Shown in pieces: positions 52,544-62,787 of a stretch of 64,000 nucleotides of DNA. A program made the position numbers and the translations under genes. The DNA comes from Pseudomonas laurentiana (lineage in GTDB: Bacteria > Pseudomonadota > Gammaproteobacteria > Pseudomonadales > Pseudomonadaceae). The stretch's first letter is position 1, and each line of letters starts with the position of its first letter. The stretch covers positions 62,001 through 126,000 of the forward strand of contig NZ_BMQU01000009.1 in assembly GCF_014648275.1 (NCBI RefSeq), given 5' to 3'. The notes beneath the pieces are model-generated. The model did not search any database. It worked only from the letters and a program-made list of their open reading frames with translations, and had not been told where the DNA came from.

Positions 52544-53012
52544 GGGTCTGTTCTTTTTCCAACAGTTTGGCGAGGCGCTCACGCTCCTCGGGAGAAAGGT
52601 CGGCGGTGCCGTTGATTACCGGCGTGCGACGTTTGCGCACGATCACCGCAAGCACCACGACACCACCCAACAGCAGGACACCGGGCCCGAACCACAGCAA
52701 CCAGGTACGCGCCGTCAGGGCCGGCTTGTAACGGACGAAATCACCGTAGCGGTCAACCATGAAGTCGATGATCTGCTGGTTGCTCTTGCCCTCGCCAAGC
52801 ATCCGGAAGATTTCCCGACGCAAGTCGGCGGCGATGGGCGCGTTGGAGTCTGCGATGTCCTGGTTCTGGCACTTGGGGCAGCGCAGTTCCTTGGTCAGAT
52901 CGTGATACCGCTCACGTTCGGCATCATCGGCGAACTGATAGGTATCGATCGCCGCGTGGGCCACCCCGGCCAGGCTCAGGCCAAGCACGGCCGCTGCTAG
53001 CCAGCGCCTCAT
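52536..53012 (-). CDS. ccmH: Cytochrome c biogenesis protein CcmH
   Basis: 158 residues with a signal peptide, the periplasmic thiol pair in [17 protein letters not shown], and a C-terminal membrane helix ([20 protein letters not shown]). CcmH reduces the apocytochrome CxxCH cysteines, receiving electrons via CcmG. Overlaps ccmG by 4 bases (ATGA type) and ccmI by 8. Confidence 0.96.
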   Translation of the reverse strand: MRRWLAAAVLGLSLAGVAHAAIDTYQFADDAERERYHDLTKELRCPKCQNQDIADSNAPIAADLRREIFRMLGEGKSNQQIIDFMVDRYGDFVRYKPALTARTWLLWFGPGVLLLGGVVVLAVIVRKRRTPVINGTADLSPEERERLAKLLEKEQTHD

Positions 53013-53545
53013 GGCCGAACCTCATCGACCAGGCCCTGGTACAACGCTGCCAGTTGCTCGCGCCAGACCGTCTCGTCGACGACCCCCACAAACTTGTGGC
53101 GAATGATGCCCTTGGCATCGATCAGGAACGTCTCAGGTGCGCCGTACACGCCCAGGTCCAGGCCCAGGGTGCCTTGCTCATCGCGGATATTGAGCTGGTA
53201 CGGGTTGTGGAAGTCCTTCAGCCATTTCAGCGCGGCGGCGTTGTCATCCTTGTAGTTGACCCCATAGATCAACACCCCCTGCTCGGCCAGCTTGTTCAGC
53301 ACCGGGTGCTCAACCCGGCAAGACACGCACCAGGTGCCCCAGACGTTGACCAGTGCCGGTTTGCCCAGCAGGTCGGCCTGGGTCAGGGTTTTCTCGCCCT
53401 CCACGGCGGGCAGCGAGAAACTCGGGAACGGCTTGCCAATCATTGCCGAGGGCAGTTCAGCCGGGTCCAGGTACAAGCCCCGATAGAGGAACACCGCCAC
53501 CAGCAGAAACACCGCCAGCGGCAGTACCATGATCCAACGCTTCAT
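53009..53545 (-). CDS. ccmG: Thiol:disulfide interchange protein CcmG/DsbE
   Basis: 178 residues; an N-terminal membrane anchor (VLPLAVFLLVAVFLYRG) followed by a thioredoxin fold with active site WCVSCRVEHP near residue 73 and cis-Pro in GAPETFLIDAKG. It keeps CcmH and apocytochromes reduced in the periplasm. Overlaps ccmF and ccmH by 4 bases each. Confidence 0.96.
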   Translation of the reverse strand: MKRWIMVLPLAVFLLVAVFLYRGLYLDPAELPSAMIGKPFPSFSLPAVEGEKTLTQADLLGKPALVNVWGTWCVSCRVEHPVLNKLAEQGVLIYGVNYKDDNAAALKWLKDFHNPYQLNIRDEQGTLGLDLGVYGAPETFLIDAKGIIRHKFVGVVDETVWREQLAALYQGLVDEVRP

Positions 53546-55530
53546 GCAGTTGCTCCAGACATGCCCAGTACTTCACGTACACGGCTTTTCACCTTGACCC
53601 GATAACGCCCATCCAACGCTGCCAGCAGGCCGCCCAGACCGGTCAGCAAACCACCCAGCCAGATCCAGCGTACGAACGGTTTGACATGAACCCGTACGGC
53701 CCAGGCGCCATTGTCCAACGGCTCGCCGAGGGCGACATAGAGGTCACGGGTGAAGCCGGCATCAATGCCCGCCTCGGTCATCATCGACTGCTGCACGGTG
53801 TACAAGCGCTTCTCTGGATGCAGGACGCTGATCTCTCGACCGTCCTTGACCACCCGGACCGTGCCCTTGTCGGAGGTGAAGTTAGGCCCCTCGAAATGCT
53901 TGGCGCCCTCGAAAATGAAGTGATAGCCCGCCAGCTCCACTGACTCGCCCGGCGCCAGGCGCAGGTCGCGCTCGGCACTGTTGTTACTCGACAGCACCAC
54001 ACCCAACGCGCAAACCGCCAGGCCGAAGTGAGCGACGTGCATCCCCCAATAGCTGCGAGTGAGGCTCCGCATACCTTTGAACACACCCTTGTGGCGCGTC
54101 TTGTCGAGAAGATCACGCACGCCAGCAAGCACGATCCACGCCGCCAGGGCAAAGGTGGTCAGTACTGGCCAATCGAAGTCATCCACGATCAGCCCGCCAA
54201 TCGGCGCCAGAATGGCGCTACCAACCAGTACTGGCGCGAGCATGTTCAGCAACCATTTGCCGGGGGTGTCTTTCCAGCGCACCAGCACACCTATGGCCAA
54301 CACCACCATCAACAGGGCCATCAGCGGCAGGAACAGGGCATCGAAGTAAGGCGGGCCAACGGACAGTTTCGCCCCGGTCATGGCGTCGAGCACCAGCGGG
54401 TACAAGGTACCAAGCAGGATCATCGAGGCAGCGACCACCAGCACCAGGTTGTTGGCCAGCAGCAGGGTCTCACGCGACCACAGGGCAAAGCCGACCTGGC
54501 TCTTGACCACCGGGGCACGCAACGCGAACAGGGTCAGCGAGCCGCCGACCACGCACAGCAGGAACATGAGGATGAACACACCGCGCTCGGGGTCGGACGC
54601 AAAGGCATGCACCGAGGTCAATACGCCCGAACGAACCAGGAAGGTACCCAGCAGGCTCAACGAAAATGCGGCAATCGCCAGCAGTACCGTCCAGCTCTTG
54701 AACACACCGCGCTTTTCCGTCACGGCCAGGGAGTGAATCAGCGCTGTGCCCACCAGCCACGGCATGAACGAGGCGTTCTCTACCGGGTCCCAGAACCACC
54801 AGCCCCCCCAACCCAGTTCGTAATAGGCCCACCAGGAGCCCAGGGTGATTCCAATGCCGAGGAACGCCCAGGCAACGATCGTCCATGGCCGTGACCAACG
54901 TGCCCAGGCCGCATCAAGACGACCACCAAGCAAGGCAGCGATGGCGAAGGCAAAGGCAACCGAGAAACCGACATAACCCATGTAGAGCATCGGTGGGTGA
55001 ACGATCAGCCCCACATCCTGCAGCAACGGGTTGAGGTCGCGACCATCGGTCGGCACCTGTGGCAGCAGCCGCTGGAACGGGTTGGAGGTGACAATCAGGA
55101 ACGACATGAAGCCCACACTGATCATGCCCATGACCGCCAGCACCCGGGCGAGCATCACCTGAGGCAATTGCCGGGAGAAAATCGACACGGCAAAGGTCCA
55201 GCCACCGAGGATCAAGGCCCAGAGCAGCAGCGACCCCTCATGGGCACCCCATACCGCACTGAACTTGAAGTACCAAGGCAAGGCACTGTTAGAGTTGCTG
55301 GCGACATAGGCAACCGAGAAGTTGTCGGTCATGAAAGCGTGGGTCAGACAGGCAAAGGCGAAGGCCAGGAAGGCAAACTGGCCCCAGGCCGCGGGCCGTG
55401 CCAGGCTCATCCACAGGCTGTCACCGCGCCAGGCGCCGAGCAATGGCACGCTGGCCTGGACGCAGGCAAAGCACAGCGCCAGGATCATGGCCAACTGGCC
55501 CAGTTCGGGAATCACCAACGCGGCGTTCAT
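53542..55530 (-). CDS. ccmF: Heme lyase subunit CcmF
   Basis: 662 residues with about 15 membrane helices. The WWD heme-handling domain is [19 protein letters not shown] near residue 230. It takes heme from CcmE and ligates it to apocytochrome c in the CcmF-CcmH-CcmI complex. Overlaps ccmE and ccmG by 4 bases, so the whole block is translationally coupled. Confidence 0.97.
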   Translation of the reverse strand: MNAALVIPELGQLAMILALCFACVQASVPLLGAWRGDSLWMSLARPAAWGQFAFLAFAFACLTHAFMTDNFSVAYVASNSNSALPWYFKFSAVWGAHEGSLLLWALILGGWTFAVSIFSRQLPQVMLARVLAVMGMISVGFMSFLIVTSNPFQRLLPQVPTDGRDLNPLLQDVGLIVHPPMLYMGYVGFSVAFAFAIAALLGGRLDAAWARWSRPWTIVAWAFLGIGITLGSWWAYYELGWGGWWFWDPVENASFMPWLVGTALIHSLAVTEKRGVFKSWTVLLAIAAFSLSLLGTFLVRSGVLTSVHAFASDPERGVFILMFLLCVVGGSLTLFALRAPVVKSQVGFALWSRETLLLANNLVLVVAASMILLGTLYPLVLDAMTGAKLSVGPPYFDALFLPLMALLMVVLAIGVLVRWKDTPGKWLLNMLAPVLVGSAILAPIGGLIVDDFDWPVLTTFALAAWIVLAGVRDLLDKTRHKGVFKGMRSLTRSYWGMHVAHFGLAVCALGVVLSSNNSAERDLRLAPGESVELAGYHFIFEGAKHFEGPNFTSDKGTVRVVKDGREISVLHPEKRLYTVQQSMMTEAGIDAGFTRDLYVALGEPLDNGAWAVRVHVKPFVRWIWLGGLLTGLGGLLAALDGRYRVKVKSRVREVLGMSGATA

Positions 55531-55991
55531 GGTTTGCCTCCGGCCTGGCCAGCATCCGTTGCGACCTGACCGCTTTCCTTGAGCGCCTTGGTCACTTCTG
55601 GCGGCATGTACTTTTCATCGTGCTTGGCCAGTACTTCGTCGGCCACCACCACCCCGTCGGCATTCAGCTTGCCGAGCGCGACAATGCCCTGCCCTTCGCG
55701 AAACAGGTCCGGGAGGATACCGCGGTAGGTAATGGGCACTGACTTGTTGAAGTCGGTGACCACGAAACGCACGTCCAACGAGTCGCCGGAACGTTGCAGG
55801 GAACCTTTTTCAACCATGCCGCCCGCGCGGATACGGGTATCCTGGGGCGCCTCGCCATTGGCAATCTGGGTTGGGGTGTAGAACAGGTTGATGTTCTGCT
55901 GCAAGGCACTCAGGGCCAGCGCCACGGCAACGCCGAGGCCGGCGAGCAGGCCGAGAATGATGAACAGGCGCTTCTTGCGTTGCGGATTCAC
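55527..55991 (-). CDS. ccmE: Heme chaperone CcmE
   Basis: 154 residues; N-terminal membrane anchor ([20 protein letters not shown]) and an OB-fold periplasmic domain. The heme-binding His and nearby Tyr lie in [21 protein letters not shown] start at 55991 overlaps the ccmD stop as GTGA. Receives heme from CcmABCD and gives it to CcmF. Confidence 0.97.
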   Translation of the reverse strand: MNPQRKKRLFIILGLLAGLGVAVALALSALQQNINLFYTPTQIANGEAPQDTRIRAGGMVEKGSLQRSGDSLDVRFVVTDFNKSVPITYRGILPDLFREGQGIVALGKLNADGVVVADEVLAKHDEKYMPPEVTKALKESGQVATDAGQAGGKP

Positions 55992-56164
55992 TGATTACGC
56001 TCCCGGCGCAGACGACGCGCCTCTTCTTGCAGGTAACGACGACGGGCCAGGATCGGCGCCGCGACGTTGATCGCCAGCACTACCAGGCTGATGCCGTAGG
56101 CCGACCAGACATACAGGCCGTGGTGGCCCATGGCGAGAAAATCGCTGAAGGACGTGAAACTCAT
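55988..56164 (-). CDS. ccmD: Heme exporter protein CcmD
   Basis: 58 residues, read directly from the sequence: [20 protein letters not shown] at the start, one membrane helix ([18 protein letters not shown]) and a basic tail ending RRERNQ. This is the standard CcmD form, which releases holo-CcmE from CcmABC. It overlaps ccmC by 4 bases (ATGA) and ccmE by 3 to 4 bases. Confidence 0.95.
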   Translation of the reverse strand: MSFTSFSDFLAMGHHGLYVWSAYGISLVVLAINVAAPILARRRYLQEEARRLRRERNQ

Positions 56165-56937
56165 CGTGCCAGCTCCCGACCCAGGGTATTCATCACTTCA
56201 CTTTTCACCCAGCTACTACGGGCCTCACGCTTGAGCACCTCCAGGCGCATGCGCATCAGCAGCACGGTACCAAAGAAGCAATAGAAGCCCAGTGCCGTGA
56301 GCAGCAGCGGCAACCACATTTCCGCCGGCATCGCCGGTTTCTCGGTCAGGGTGAAGGTGGCGCCCTGGTGCAGGGTGTTCCACCACTCCACCGAATATTT
56401 GATGATCGGGATGTTGATCACCCCGACAATCGCCAGCACCGCACAGGCCTTGGCCGCACTCTCACGATTGCTGATGGCCTGGCCCAGGGCAATAAGACCG
56501 AAGTACAGAAAAAGGAGGATCAACATGGACGTCAGACGGGCATCCCAGACCCACCAGCTACCCCAGGTCGGCTTGCCCCAGATGGCACCGGTGACCAGCG
56601 CCACGGCGGTCATCCAGGCGCCGATGGGCGCAGCGCACTGCAGTGCGATATCAGCGATCTTCATTTTCCAGACCAGGCCGACCACCCCGGCCACTGCCAG
56701 CATCACGTAGCAGGACTGCGCCAGCATGGCCGCGGGCACGTGGATGTAGATGATGCGAAAACTGTTGCCCTGCTGATAATCCTGGGGAGCAAAGGCCAGG
56801 CCCCAGACCACGCCCACCGTCAGCAACAGTACAGCGGCGACAGCCAGCCACGGCAGCATCCGCCCACTGATGGAATAGAACCACTTGGGCGAGCCCAGTT
56901 TATGAAACCACGTCCAGCTGATTGCGCTGCTTTTCAT
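56161..56937 (-). CDS. ccmC: Heme transporter subunit CcmC
   Basis: 258 residues from the ATG at 56937. Six membrane helices and the WWD motif [20 protein letters not shown] near residue 125, with flanking His ligands (IIYIHVPAA and [11 protein letters not shown]). It loads heme onto CcmE. The gap to ccmB is 45 bases; the end overlaps ccmD by 4. Confidence 0.97.
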   Translation of the reverse strand: MKSSAISWTWFHKLGSPKWFYSISGRMLPWLAVAAVLLLTVGVVWGLAFAPQDYQQGNSFRIIYIHVPAAMLAQSCYVMLAVAGVVGLVWKMKIADIALQCAAPIGAWMTAVALVTGAIWGKPTWGSWWVWDARLTSMLILLFLYFGLIALGQAISNRESAAKACAVLAIVGVINIPIIKYSVEWWNTLHQGATFTLTEKPAMPAEMWLPLLLTALGFYCFFGTVLLMRMRLEVLKREARSSWVKSEVMNTLGRELAR

Positions 56938-56982
56938 CACGGTACATCCAGGGTCTTTGCTGGGCAGTAAGCCCAGACCTCA

Positions 56983-57651
56983 TTATTCGCCGACGCTGAT
57001 CTTCAGGCCAGCCGCTATTGCAAAGGGTGCCAGCGTTACTGCCAGGGCGGTCAGGCTACCAAGCCAGAGCAGATAACCGGTCGCCGGCATCGCCTGCAGC
57101 GACGCCTGCAACGCGCCACTGCCCAGAATCAACACCGGGATATACAACGGCAGAATCAACAGCGCCAGTAGCAGGCCGCCGCGTTTCAAACCGACCGTCA
57201 GGGCCGCACCCACGGCACCCAACAGGCTCAACACTGGAGTGCCGAGCAAAAGTGATGCCAGCAGCACCGGCAGGCTGGCACTCGGCAAGCCGAGCATCAA
57301 GGCCAGCAGCGGTGCCAACAATACCAGTGCCAGGCCGGAAAAGGCCCAGTGTGCCAGCACCTTGGCCAATACCAGAAGAGGCAGGGGGTGCGACGAAAGG
57401 ACCCACTGCTCGAGCGATCCATCCTCGAAATCACTGCGGAAAAGCCCGTCCAGCGAGAGCAGGACGGACAAAAGTGCCGCCACCCACACTAACCCAGGTG
57501 ACAAGGTTTGCAACAATTGTGTCTCAGGACCGACCGCCAAAGGGAACAGCGCAATGACGATGGCGAAGAACACCAGGGGGTTGGCCAGCTCTGCCGGGCG
57601 TCGACACAGCAGCCGCGCCTCGCGGCTCAGCAACAGGACAAATACACTCAT
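56983..57651 (-). CDS. ccmB: Heme exporter protein CcmB
   Basis: 222 residues, the canonical length, from the ATG at 57651, which overlaps the ccmA stop as ATGA. Six membrane helices; [20 protein letters not shown] at the start and [20 protein letters not shown] are conserved family segments. Membrane part of the CcmAB ABC complex, which works with CcmC to release holo-CcmE. Confidence 0.96.
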   Translation of the reverse strand: MSVFVLLLSREARLLCRRPAELANPLVFFAIVIALFPLAVGPETQLLQTLSPGLVWVAALLSVLLSLDGLFRSDFEDGSLEQWVLSSHPLPLLVLAKVLAHWAFSGLALVLLAPLLALMLGLPSASLPVLLASLLLGTPVLSLLGAVGAALTVGLKRGGLLLALLILPLYIPVLILGSGALQASLQAMPATGYLLWLGSLTALAVTLAPFAIAAGLKISVGE

Positions 57652-58280
57652 GCGGCCCACTGCCCCAGGTTCAGTTCACGGTAACCGGAGGGTTTGCGCT
57701 CCAGCGTATGGTGTGTGGTGAGAATCACCATGCCGCCCGTCTCACAGTGGCGTGCCAGATGAGCTTCCAACTGGGCCACCCCCTGCTTGTCGAGTGCCGT
57801 GAACGGTTCGTCGAGAATCCACAGCGGCGGGCTGTCCAGGTACAACCGGGCCAGGGCCACACGACGCTGCTGACCGGCCGACAACGTATGACAGGGCACA
57901 TCCTCGAAGCCACGCAAGCCAACCGTTTCAAGTGCCTGCCAGATCGCCTCGCGCCCGGCCGGGCGGTGCAAGGCGCACAGCCAGCTAAGGTTTTCCTCGG
58001 GCGTGAGCAGGTCCTTGATCCCCGCCGCGTGGCCAATCCACAGCAGCAACCGGGCCAGTTCGCCGCGCTGCTCGGCCAAGGGCTTGCCCTGAACGAGGAT
58101 TTCGCCACTGGTCGGGCGCATCAAACCGGCCAAAAGCCGCAACAGGCTGGTTTTACCACTGCCGTTGGGACCGCTGATCTGGAGCATGTCGCCAGCGGCC
58201 AACTGCAGATCGAGATGCTCGAAGAGCATTCGCCAGTCACGCTCGCAGGCCAGGGCCACCGCTTCGAGTTGAGGGATCAC
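57648..58280 (-). CDS. ccmA: Heme exporter ATPase CcmA
   Basis: 210 residues. Walker [18 protein letters not shown], signature [16 protein letters not shown] and Walker [13 protein letters not shown] are all intact. GTG start at 58280 has AAGG 7 bases upstream. First gene of ccmABCDEFGHI, divergent from fliK. The operon serves cytochrome c maturation, including the heme domain of PuuD in this window. Confidence 0.96.
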   Translation of the reverse strand: MIPQLEAVALACERDWRMLFEHLDLQLAAGDMLQISGPNGSGKTSLLRLLAGLMRPTSGEILVQGKPLAEQRGELARLLLWIGHAAGIKDLLTPEENLSWLCALHRPAGREAIWQALETVGLRGFEDVPCHTLSAGQQRRVALARLYLDSPPLWILDEPFTALDKQGVAQLEAHLARHCETGGMVILTTHHTLERKPSGYRELNLGQWAA

Positions 58281-58474
58281 AGGTTTGCCTTATTGGTTCG
58301 GATGACTGTCTCAAGTCGGTCCCGGCGCGGCCGTTATACTGGAACGGTGACGCGGCCGACTGGTCTGTTCAAAAGAGCACCAGACCGCGAGCCCAAGGCT
58401 CCCCGAAAGATCGGGCCGCATTATACATGCCATGTCCTACTGCAAAGAGGGCTATTTCGACAGGTTGTAACTCG

Positions 58475-60046
58475 ATGACAGGCGAAATCAACAGCCTCGG
58501 CACGCAGGCACTGGTCAATCCGCAAGCACGCAGTGCTGCCATGACAGGTGAGCTGCTCAGGCTTTTGCAGCCGCAGCAGGGCCTGCTGGCTCCCGGCGAA
58601 ACCGCAGACGCTGAAGTCCTCTCGCTGAAACAGAATGGCCAGGACTTCCAACTGCTGCTCAAGCTGACCCAGGACAACGGGCGGCAAACCAACGTACAAG
58701 CCAACAGCAGCCAGCCGCTGGCCCAAGGCAGCCAACTGACCGTCAGTCAGCCCAGCGCCTCGGCCCTGGCCATTGGCGTGCAACAGGCCAAGGCCAACAC
58801 GGTCACCACGCTGACCCAGATCGACACCCGCCAACTGCCGGTCGGCACCCTGCTGCAAGGCAAGGTGCTGACCAGCCAGGCATTGCCCCAGGCCAACGGT
58901 CAGGCCAGCGTGTTCCGCTCACTGGTCAGCCTGCTCAATACCGCCCAGGCAGGCGCCACCCTGGCCGTGGACAGCCCTCGCCCGCTGCCACTGGGCAGCT
59001 TGCTCAGTGCGGTCGTGCGTGGCGAACAGCAGCTGTCCTTCATGCCGCTGAGCGGCCGTCAGGACCAGTTGGCAATCGCTCAACACCTGAGTAGCCAGCA
59101 AGCCCGCCAAGCGTCGCTGCCGAGCCTGCTGGCCGCTTTGCAGCGAATCGCCAGCGATGATCAGCAACCTGCCGCGTTGCGCACCAACGTCGATGCACTG
59201 CTCGCCAGCCTGCCGGATGTCCGCCAGCTCAGCGATGCGAAGGGCCTGGCCCAGGCCATGAACAACAGCGGCCTGTTTCTGGAAGCCAAGTTGCTCAATG
59301 GCCTGCCCAACAGCCTTGCCCCGGACCTCAAGGCCCAGGTAGTGCGCCTGATCGCACAGGTACTGCAAGGGCTACCCAGCAGCACGCCGTTCAACCCGGC
59401 CACGGCAGCCACCACCCTGTCCCAGACCATGCCAGGCATGCTGCGCAACGCACTGGGCATGCTCGGCCAGGTGGGCGCACGCACCACCCCTTCCAGCTTC
59501 CCCCTGCCCTCACGGCTACTGCAAAGCCTGGAGGGCGAAGGCGATCTGGAGCATCTGCTGCGCCTGGCGGCTGGGGCAGTGTCTCGACTGCAAAGTCACC
59601 AACTGGCGAGCCTTGAGCAAACCGGCAGTACGGCCGATGGCACCCTGCAGACCACGTGGCAACTGGAAGTTCCGCTGCGTACCGGCCAGGAGTTCATGCC
59701 CTTGCAGGTCAAACTGCAACGCGAAGAGACACCCGAACAACAGGCCGACCCAGAGCGTGAAAAGCGCGACCCACTGGAAATGCGCTGGAAGATTGAGCTG
59801 TCGTTCGATCTCAGCCCATTAGGCCCGTTGCAAGTGCAGGCGCAGCTAGCCCAGGGCTGCCTTTCGAGCCAGTTATGGGCCGAACTGCCCGGTACAGCGC
59901 GCCTGATCGAAAGCCAACTGAACGACCTGAGGGCGCGCTTGCTTGCACGGGGGTTGAGCGTCGGCGAATTGAACTGCCATCACGGTACACCGCCGCAAGG
60001 GGCGCGTACGCGTCTGGAACAACGTTGGGTGGATGAAAACGCATGA
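58475..60046 (+). CDS. fliK: Flagellar hook-length control protein FliK-like
   Basis: 523 residues from MTGEINSLGTQALVNPQARS at 58475; the ribosome site is weak. The long N-terminal part is Gln/Ala/Leu-rich and disordered-looking (LAQGSQLTVSQPSASALAIG). The last 100 residues hold the FliK C-terminal domain (MRWKIELSFDLSPLGPLQVQ, LIESQLNDLRARLLARGLSV), which switches the export apparatus from hook to filament. It overlaps the FlhB-tail gene by 4 bases (ATGA). Pseudomonas usually has another fliK in the main flagellar cluster, so this may be a second, divergent one. Confidence 0.83.
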   Translation: MTGEINSLGTQALVNPQARSAAMTGELLRLLQPQQGLLAPGETADAEVLSLKQNGQDFQLLLKLTQDNGRQTNVQANSSQPLAQGSQLTVSQPSASALAIGVQQAKANTVTTLTQIDTRQLPVGTLLQGKVLTSQALPQANGQASVFRSLVSLLNTAQAGATLAVDSPRPLPLGSLLSAVVRGEQQLSFMPLSGRQDQLAIAQHLSSQQARQASLPSLLAALQRIASDDQQPAALRTNVDALLASLPDVRQLSDAKGLAQAMNNSGLFLEAKLLNGLPNSLAPDLKAQVVRLIAQVLQGLPSSTPFNPATAATTLSQTMPGMLRNALGMLGQVGARTTPSSFPLPSRLLQSLEGEGDLEHLLRLAAGAVSRLQSHQLASLEQTGSTADGTLQTTWQLEVPLRTGQEFMPLQVKLQREETPEQQADPEREKRDPLEMRWKIELSFDLSPLGPLQVQAQLAQGCLSSQLWAELPGTARLIESQLNDLRARLLARGLSVGELNCHHGTPPQGARTRLEQRWVDENA

Positions 60047-60381
60047 CTGACAAAGCCCCTCGCCAGGCCATTGCCCTGAGCTACGACGGCCAACAAGCCC
60101 CTACCCTTACAGCCAAAGGTGATGACGCACTGGCCGAAGCGATCCTGGCCCTGGCACGCGACCATGAAGTGCCGATCTACGAAAACGCCGATCTGGTAAC
60201 ACTGCTGGCACGCATGGAATTGGGCGACCGTATCCCGGAAGCCTTGTACCTGACCATCGCGGAGATCATCGCGTTCGCCTGGCAACTCAAAGGCAAGGTG
60301 CCGGTGGGCTTTGTCGATGAAGGTGTACAGGAGCGTGATGTAACGCCACAGACGCTGGGGCTGCCGACGCTCCCCCTCTGA
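60043..60381 (+). CDS. FlhB C-terminal-domain-like protein (FlhX type)
   Basis: 112 residues matching only the end of the cytoplasmic domain of FlhB, the export switch. AIALSYDGQQAPTLTAKGDD corresponds to the part after the NPTH cleavage site, and VPIYENADLVTLLARMELGD RIPEALY to its conserved end. The NPTH site itself and the membrane domain are absent, so it mimics the cleaved fragment. Overlap with fliK suggests they act together on flagellar substrate switching. Confidence 0.85.
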   Translation: MTDKAPRQAIALSYDGQQAPTLTAKGDDALAEAILALARDHEVPIYENADLVTLLARMELGDRIPEALYLTIAEIIAFAWQLKGKVPVGFVDEGVQERDVTPQTLGLPTLPL

Positions 60382-60969
60382 GCGTAATGCTGTTCACTTA
60401 ATGAAGCAGTTTCTATCAGGGGCGATGCGTGTTTGTGCCTATCGGCACTCACCTCGAGAGCATATCCATTCCCTGCAGCGGCACCACCGGCTGGTTTCGC
60501 CCTTTACGGCGACCCACTTTTGATAGGGCGCAAAAGTGGGCAAAACGCCCTGTCCCGACATCCGGCCCTCCGCTGCGCTTCGGGTGCCTTCCTTACGCCA
60601 TCGCTCCCGTGTGGACGCGCCGACGGGCCATCCATGGCCCATCAGCACTTGCGAGGCCTCCATGCCTCGCACCCCACTCCGCGATGACTCCACTCAGCCT
60701 TCTGAAGGGACGTCCTGCGGCGCCTGACATTCCGCGCACTGAGAAGCAGAGGCTCGCTGCTTCGCTTGGTAGCTGAGTGCCAGGCAGGGATGCCTGGTGA
60801 GCGCTGAGGGCCAGGAAGGCCCTTCAGCACGGTCCCGGCGGGAGCACTGCCGGAGTGAGAGGACCCGTAGCGCAGCGGAGGGCCGGATGTCGGGACGAGG
60901 GAGGAACTCGCCGCTTATCCGTGAAGGAAAACGGCGCGGTTCTTGACCTTGATGCAGTTGATTGGACGC
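60382..60969. repeat. Gap of 588 bases with a long foldback (MITE-like) element
   Basis: Two 28-base arms, 60552-60579 and 60869-60896, are perfectly complementary, and the pairing continues for about five more bases after a mismatch. They enclose about 290 bases with smaller nested hairpins, for example a CCAGGCA/TGCCTGG pair near 60780-60797. A separate 10-base-pair stem lies just before (60513-60522 with 60531-60540). Small open frames here are palindrome-driven and not credible genes. Similar GC-rich palindromic blocks are dispersed in Pseudomonas genomes, as I recall. Confidence 0.75.
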
Positions 60970-61362
60970 TTAGCCACGGTGCAGCTTACTCATCAGCTCT
61001 GCCTCGGCCTGGGTCAGGCCACAGGACTGGGTCAGTTCGTCGACGCTGGCGCCCATACCAACCAAACGCTCAGCCTGGGCAAAGGACAGGCTGTTGGGAT
61101 CACGCTGCTCCAACTGCATCAGCTTGTCGGGCAACGGTGCCACTACCGCACGCAACTCATGCAGGGCTTCGCCCATTCGCACGGTGCCGTTCTGGTAATC
61201 GTCCAGGCGTTTGGCCAGGTCCTTGATGCGCTGATCACGCAGCGCATCACCCTGGGCCTGTTGCGAGGCCAGTTCACGCTGGCGCTTGCTGTACCCCAGA
61301 AACAGCCACAAGCTTACCGCCCAGAGCAGTGCCAGAAAAATGACTGCAACCTCGAAGATCAA
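60970..61362 (-). CDS. DUF2802 protein of the chemotaxis cluster
   Basis: 130 residues: one N-terminal membrane helix (FEVAVIFLALLWAVSLWLFL), a coiled-coil (RQRELASQQAQGDALRDQRI and on to about residue 80), and a small C-terminal helical domain (ERLVGMGASVDELTQSCGLT) that resembles a short helix-turn-helix. DUF2802 genes follow cheW in Pseudomonas flagellar clusters. Role unknown. It begins one base after cheW ends. Confidence 0.88.
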   Translation of the reverse strand: MIFEVAVIFLALLWAVSLWLFLGYSKRQRELASQQAQGDALRDQRIKDLAKRLDDYQNGTVRMGEALHELRAVVAPLPDKLMQLEQRDPNSLSFAQAERLVGMGASVDELTQSCGLTQAEAELMSKLHRG

Positions 61363-61363
61363 A

Positions 61364-61843
61364 TCAGATGTTCTCCAGCTCGGACCATTCTTCCTCGGTC
61401 ATCATCTTGTCCAACTCAACCAGAATCAGCAGCTCGCCGTTCTTGTTGCATACGCCTTGAATGAACTTGGCCGATTCCTCGTTGCCAACATTCGGCGCGG
61501 TTTCAACTTCCGATTGGCGCAGGTAGACCACTTCGGCAACGCTGTCGACCAGAATGCCGACAACTTGCTTGTCCGCTTCGATGATGACGATACGGGTATT
61601 GTCGCTGACGTCGGTCGGGGCCAGGCCGAAACGCTGACGCGTATCAATCACGGTGACGACGTTACCGCGCAGGTTGATGATGCCCAGCACATAGCTCGGC
61701 GCACCCGGCACAGGCGCAATTTCGGTGTAGCGAAGGACTTCCTGCACCTGCATCACATTGATGCCATAGGACTCGTTGTCCAGGCGGAAGGTCACCCACT
61801 GCAGAATCGGATCTTCGGAACCTTGTGCAGATGTCTTTTTCAT
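61364..61843 (-). CDS. cheW: Chemotaxis adaptor CheW
   Basis: 159 residues, one CheW domain: LQWVTFRLDNESYGINVMQV, VPGAPSYVLGIINLRGNVVT and VGILVDSVAEVVYLRQSEVE. It links receptors to the kinase CheA. The ATG at 61843, with GAGGG 8 bases upstream, gives the usual length. Part of motD-parC-parP-cheW-DUF2802. Confidence 0.95.
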   Translation of the reverse strand: MKKTSAQGSEDPILQWVTFRLDNESYGINVMQVQEVLRYTEIAPVPGAPSYVLGIINLRGNVVTVIDTRQRFGLAPTDVSDNTRIVIIEADKQVVGILVDSVAEVVYLRQSEVETAPNVGNEESAKFIQGVCNKNGELLILVELDKMMTEEEWSELENI

Positions 61844-61911
61844 TCCCCTAACCCTCAAAATCCGCCGTCGGCGGTGTGCTCAGTGTGGCCGCACGTGGTG
61901 CGACCCTCATT

Positions 61912-62787
61912 TTATGGTTGCTTGTGCATCTGCTTGACCGCACCACTGGCAATCAGCTCAGCCAACTCGGCGACATCCAGCAAGGCGCACATATGTTCAA
62001 TCACGGTTCCGGCCAGCCATGGCCGCTGACCACGTTGGCTGCGCCATTTGATTTCATTGGGGTCCAGGCGCAACGAGCGGCTCACCTGATGCACCGCCAG
62101 CCCCCACTCGTAACCCTGTACCGAAATCACGTACTGCAGCCCTTGGCGGAAATCATCGCGGTAGCGGTCAGGCATGACCCAACGGGCAGTGTCCAGGACT
62201 TTCAGGTTGCCGGCCTGGCTTGGCAGGATGCCGAGGAACCAGTCAGGCTGGCCAAACAACGGCGTCAGTTCCTGACCGGCCAATGAGTAAATCGAACCCA
62301 GGCACACCAGCGGAACGGCCAGTGTCAGCCCGGCGACGTCGAACAGCAGGCACTCAAACGGCTCGGCAGCCCACGCCGGGCGACCATCCGTTGTCAACGG
62401 CGGTACAGGTGGGTTGAGTGCAGGCGGTAAATGAATCTCCACCAGCGGCTCAACCGGCACGGGCGTTTCGACCACCGCAGCCGCTGGCGCTGGCGCTGCC
62501 GCCACCTCCAGTGGTGGCGCGGTTACAGGCATCACCAAGCGGGTCGGCTCGGCAAATACCGTTGTCGTGACTTCTACCGATACAGACGGCTGACGCTTGG
62601 CGTCACGCACCTGCTCTTCAAGCACGGCCGCCTGAAACTCATCCAGTTCCACTGGCGCTTCAACGGGAGGGCGAACCGTTTCAACACGCGGCGGCTCCAA
62701 CTCTTCGGTCGCTTCCTGCAACAAGCCATCCAGGTAGGATTGCAGGGCCAGTTGTGGCCGGGTGGCGATCAACGCGGGGCGAGTCAT
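61912..62787 (-). CDS. parP: CheW-like polar localisation protein ParP
   Basis: 291 residues from the ATG at 62787, which shares one base with the parC stop (TGATG). The N-terminal half (to about 150) is a Pro/Val/Glu-rich linker, and the second half is a CheW-like domain (FECLLFDVAGLTLAVPLVCL, GWFLGILPS-type strand, LDTARWVMPDRYRDDFRQGL). ParP tethers chemotaxis arrays to the pole with ParC. Annotations often say 'CheW domain protein'. Confidence 0.88.
   Translation of the reverse strand: MTRPALIATRPQLALQSYLDGLLQEATEELEPPRVETVRPPVEAPVELDEFQAAVLEEQVRDAKRQPSVSVEVTTTVFAEPTRLVMPVTAPPLEVAAAPAPAAAVVETPVPVEPLVEIHLPPALNPPVPPLTTDGRPAWAAEPFECLLFDVAGLTLAVPLVCLGSIYSLAGQELTPLFGQPDWFLGILPSQAGNLKVLDTARWVMPDRYRDDFRQGLQYVISVQGYEWGLAVHQVSRSLRLDPNEIKWRSQRGQRPWLAGTVIEHMCALLDVAELAELIASGAVKQMHKQP

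Noticed and set aside
60429-60830. Several short open frames on both strands in the foldback element
   Set aside because: They arise from the palindromic repeat and have no ribosome sites or family resemblance.
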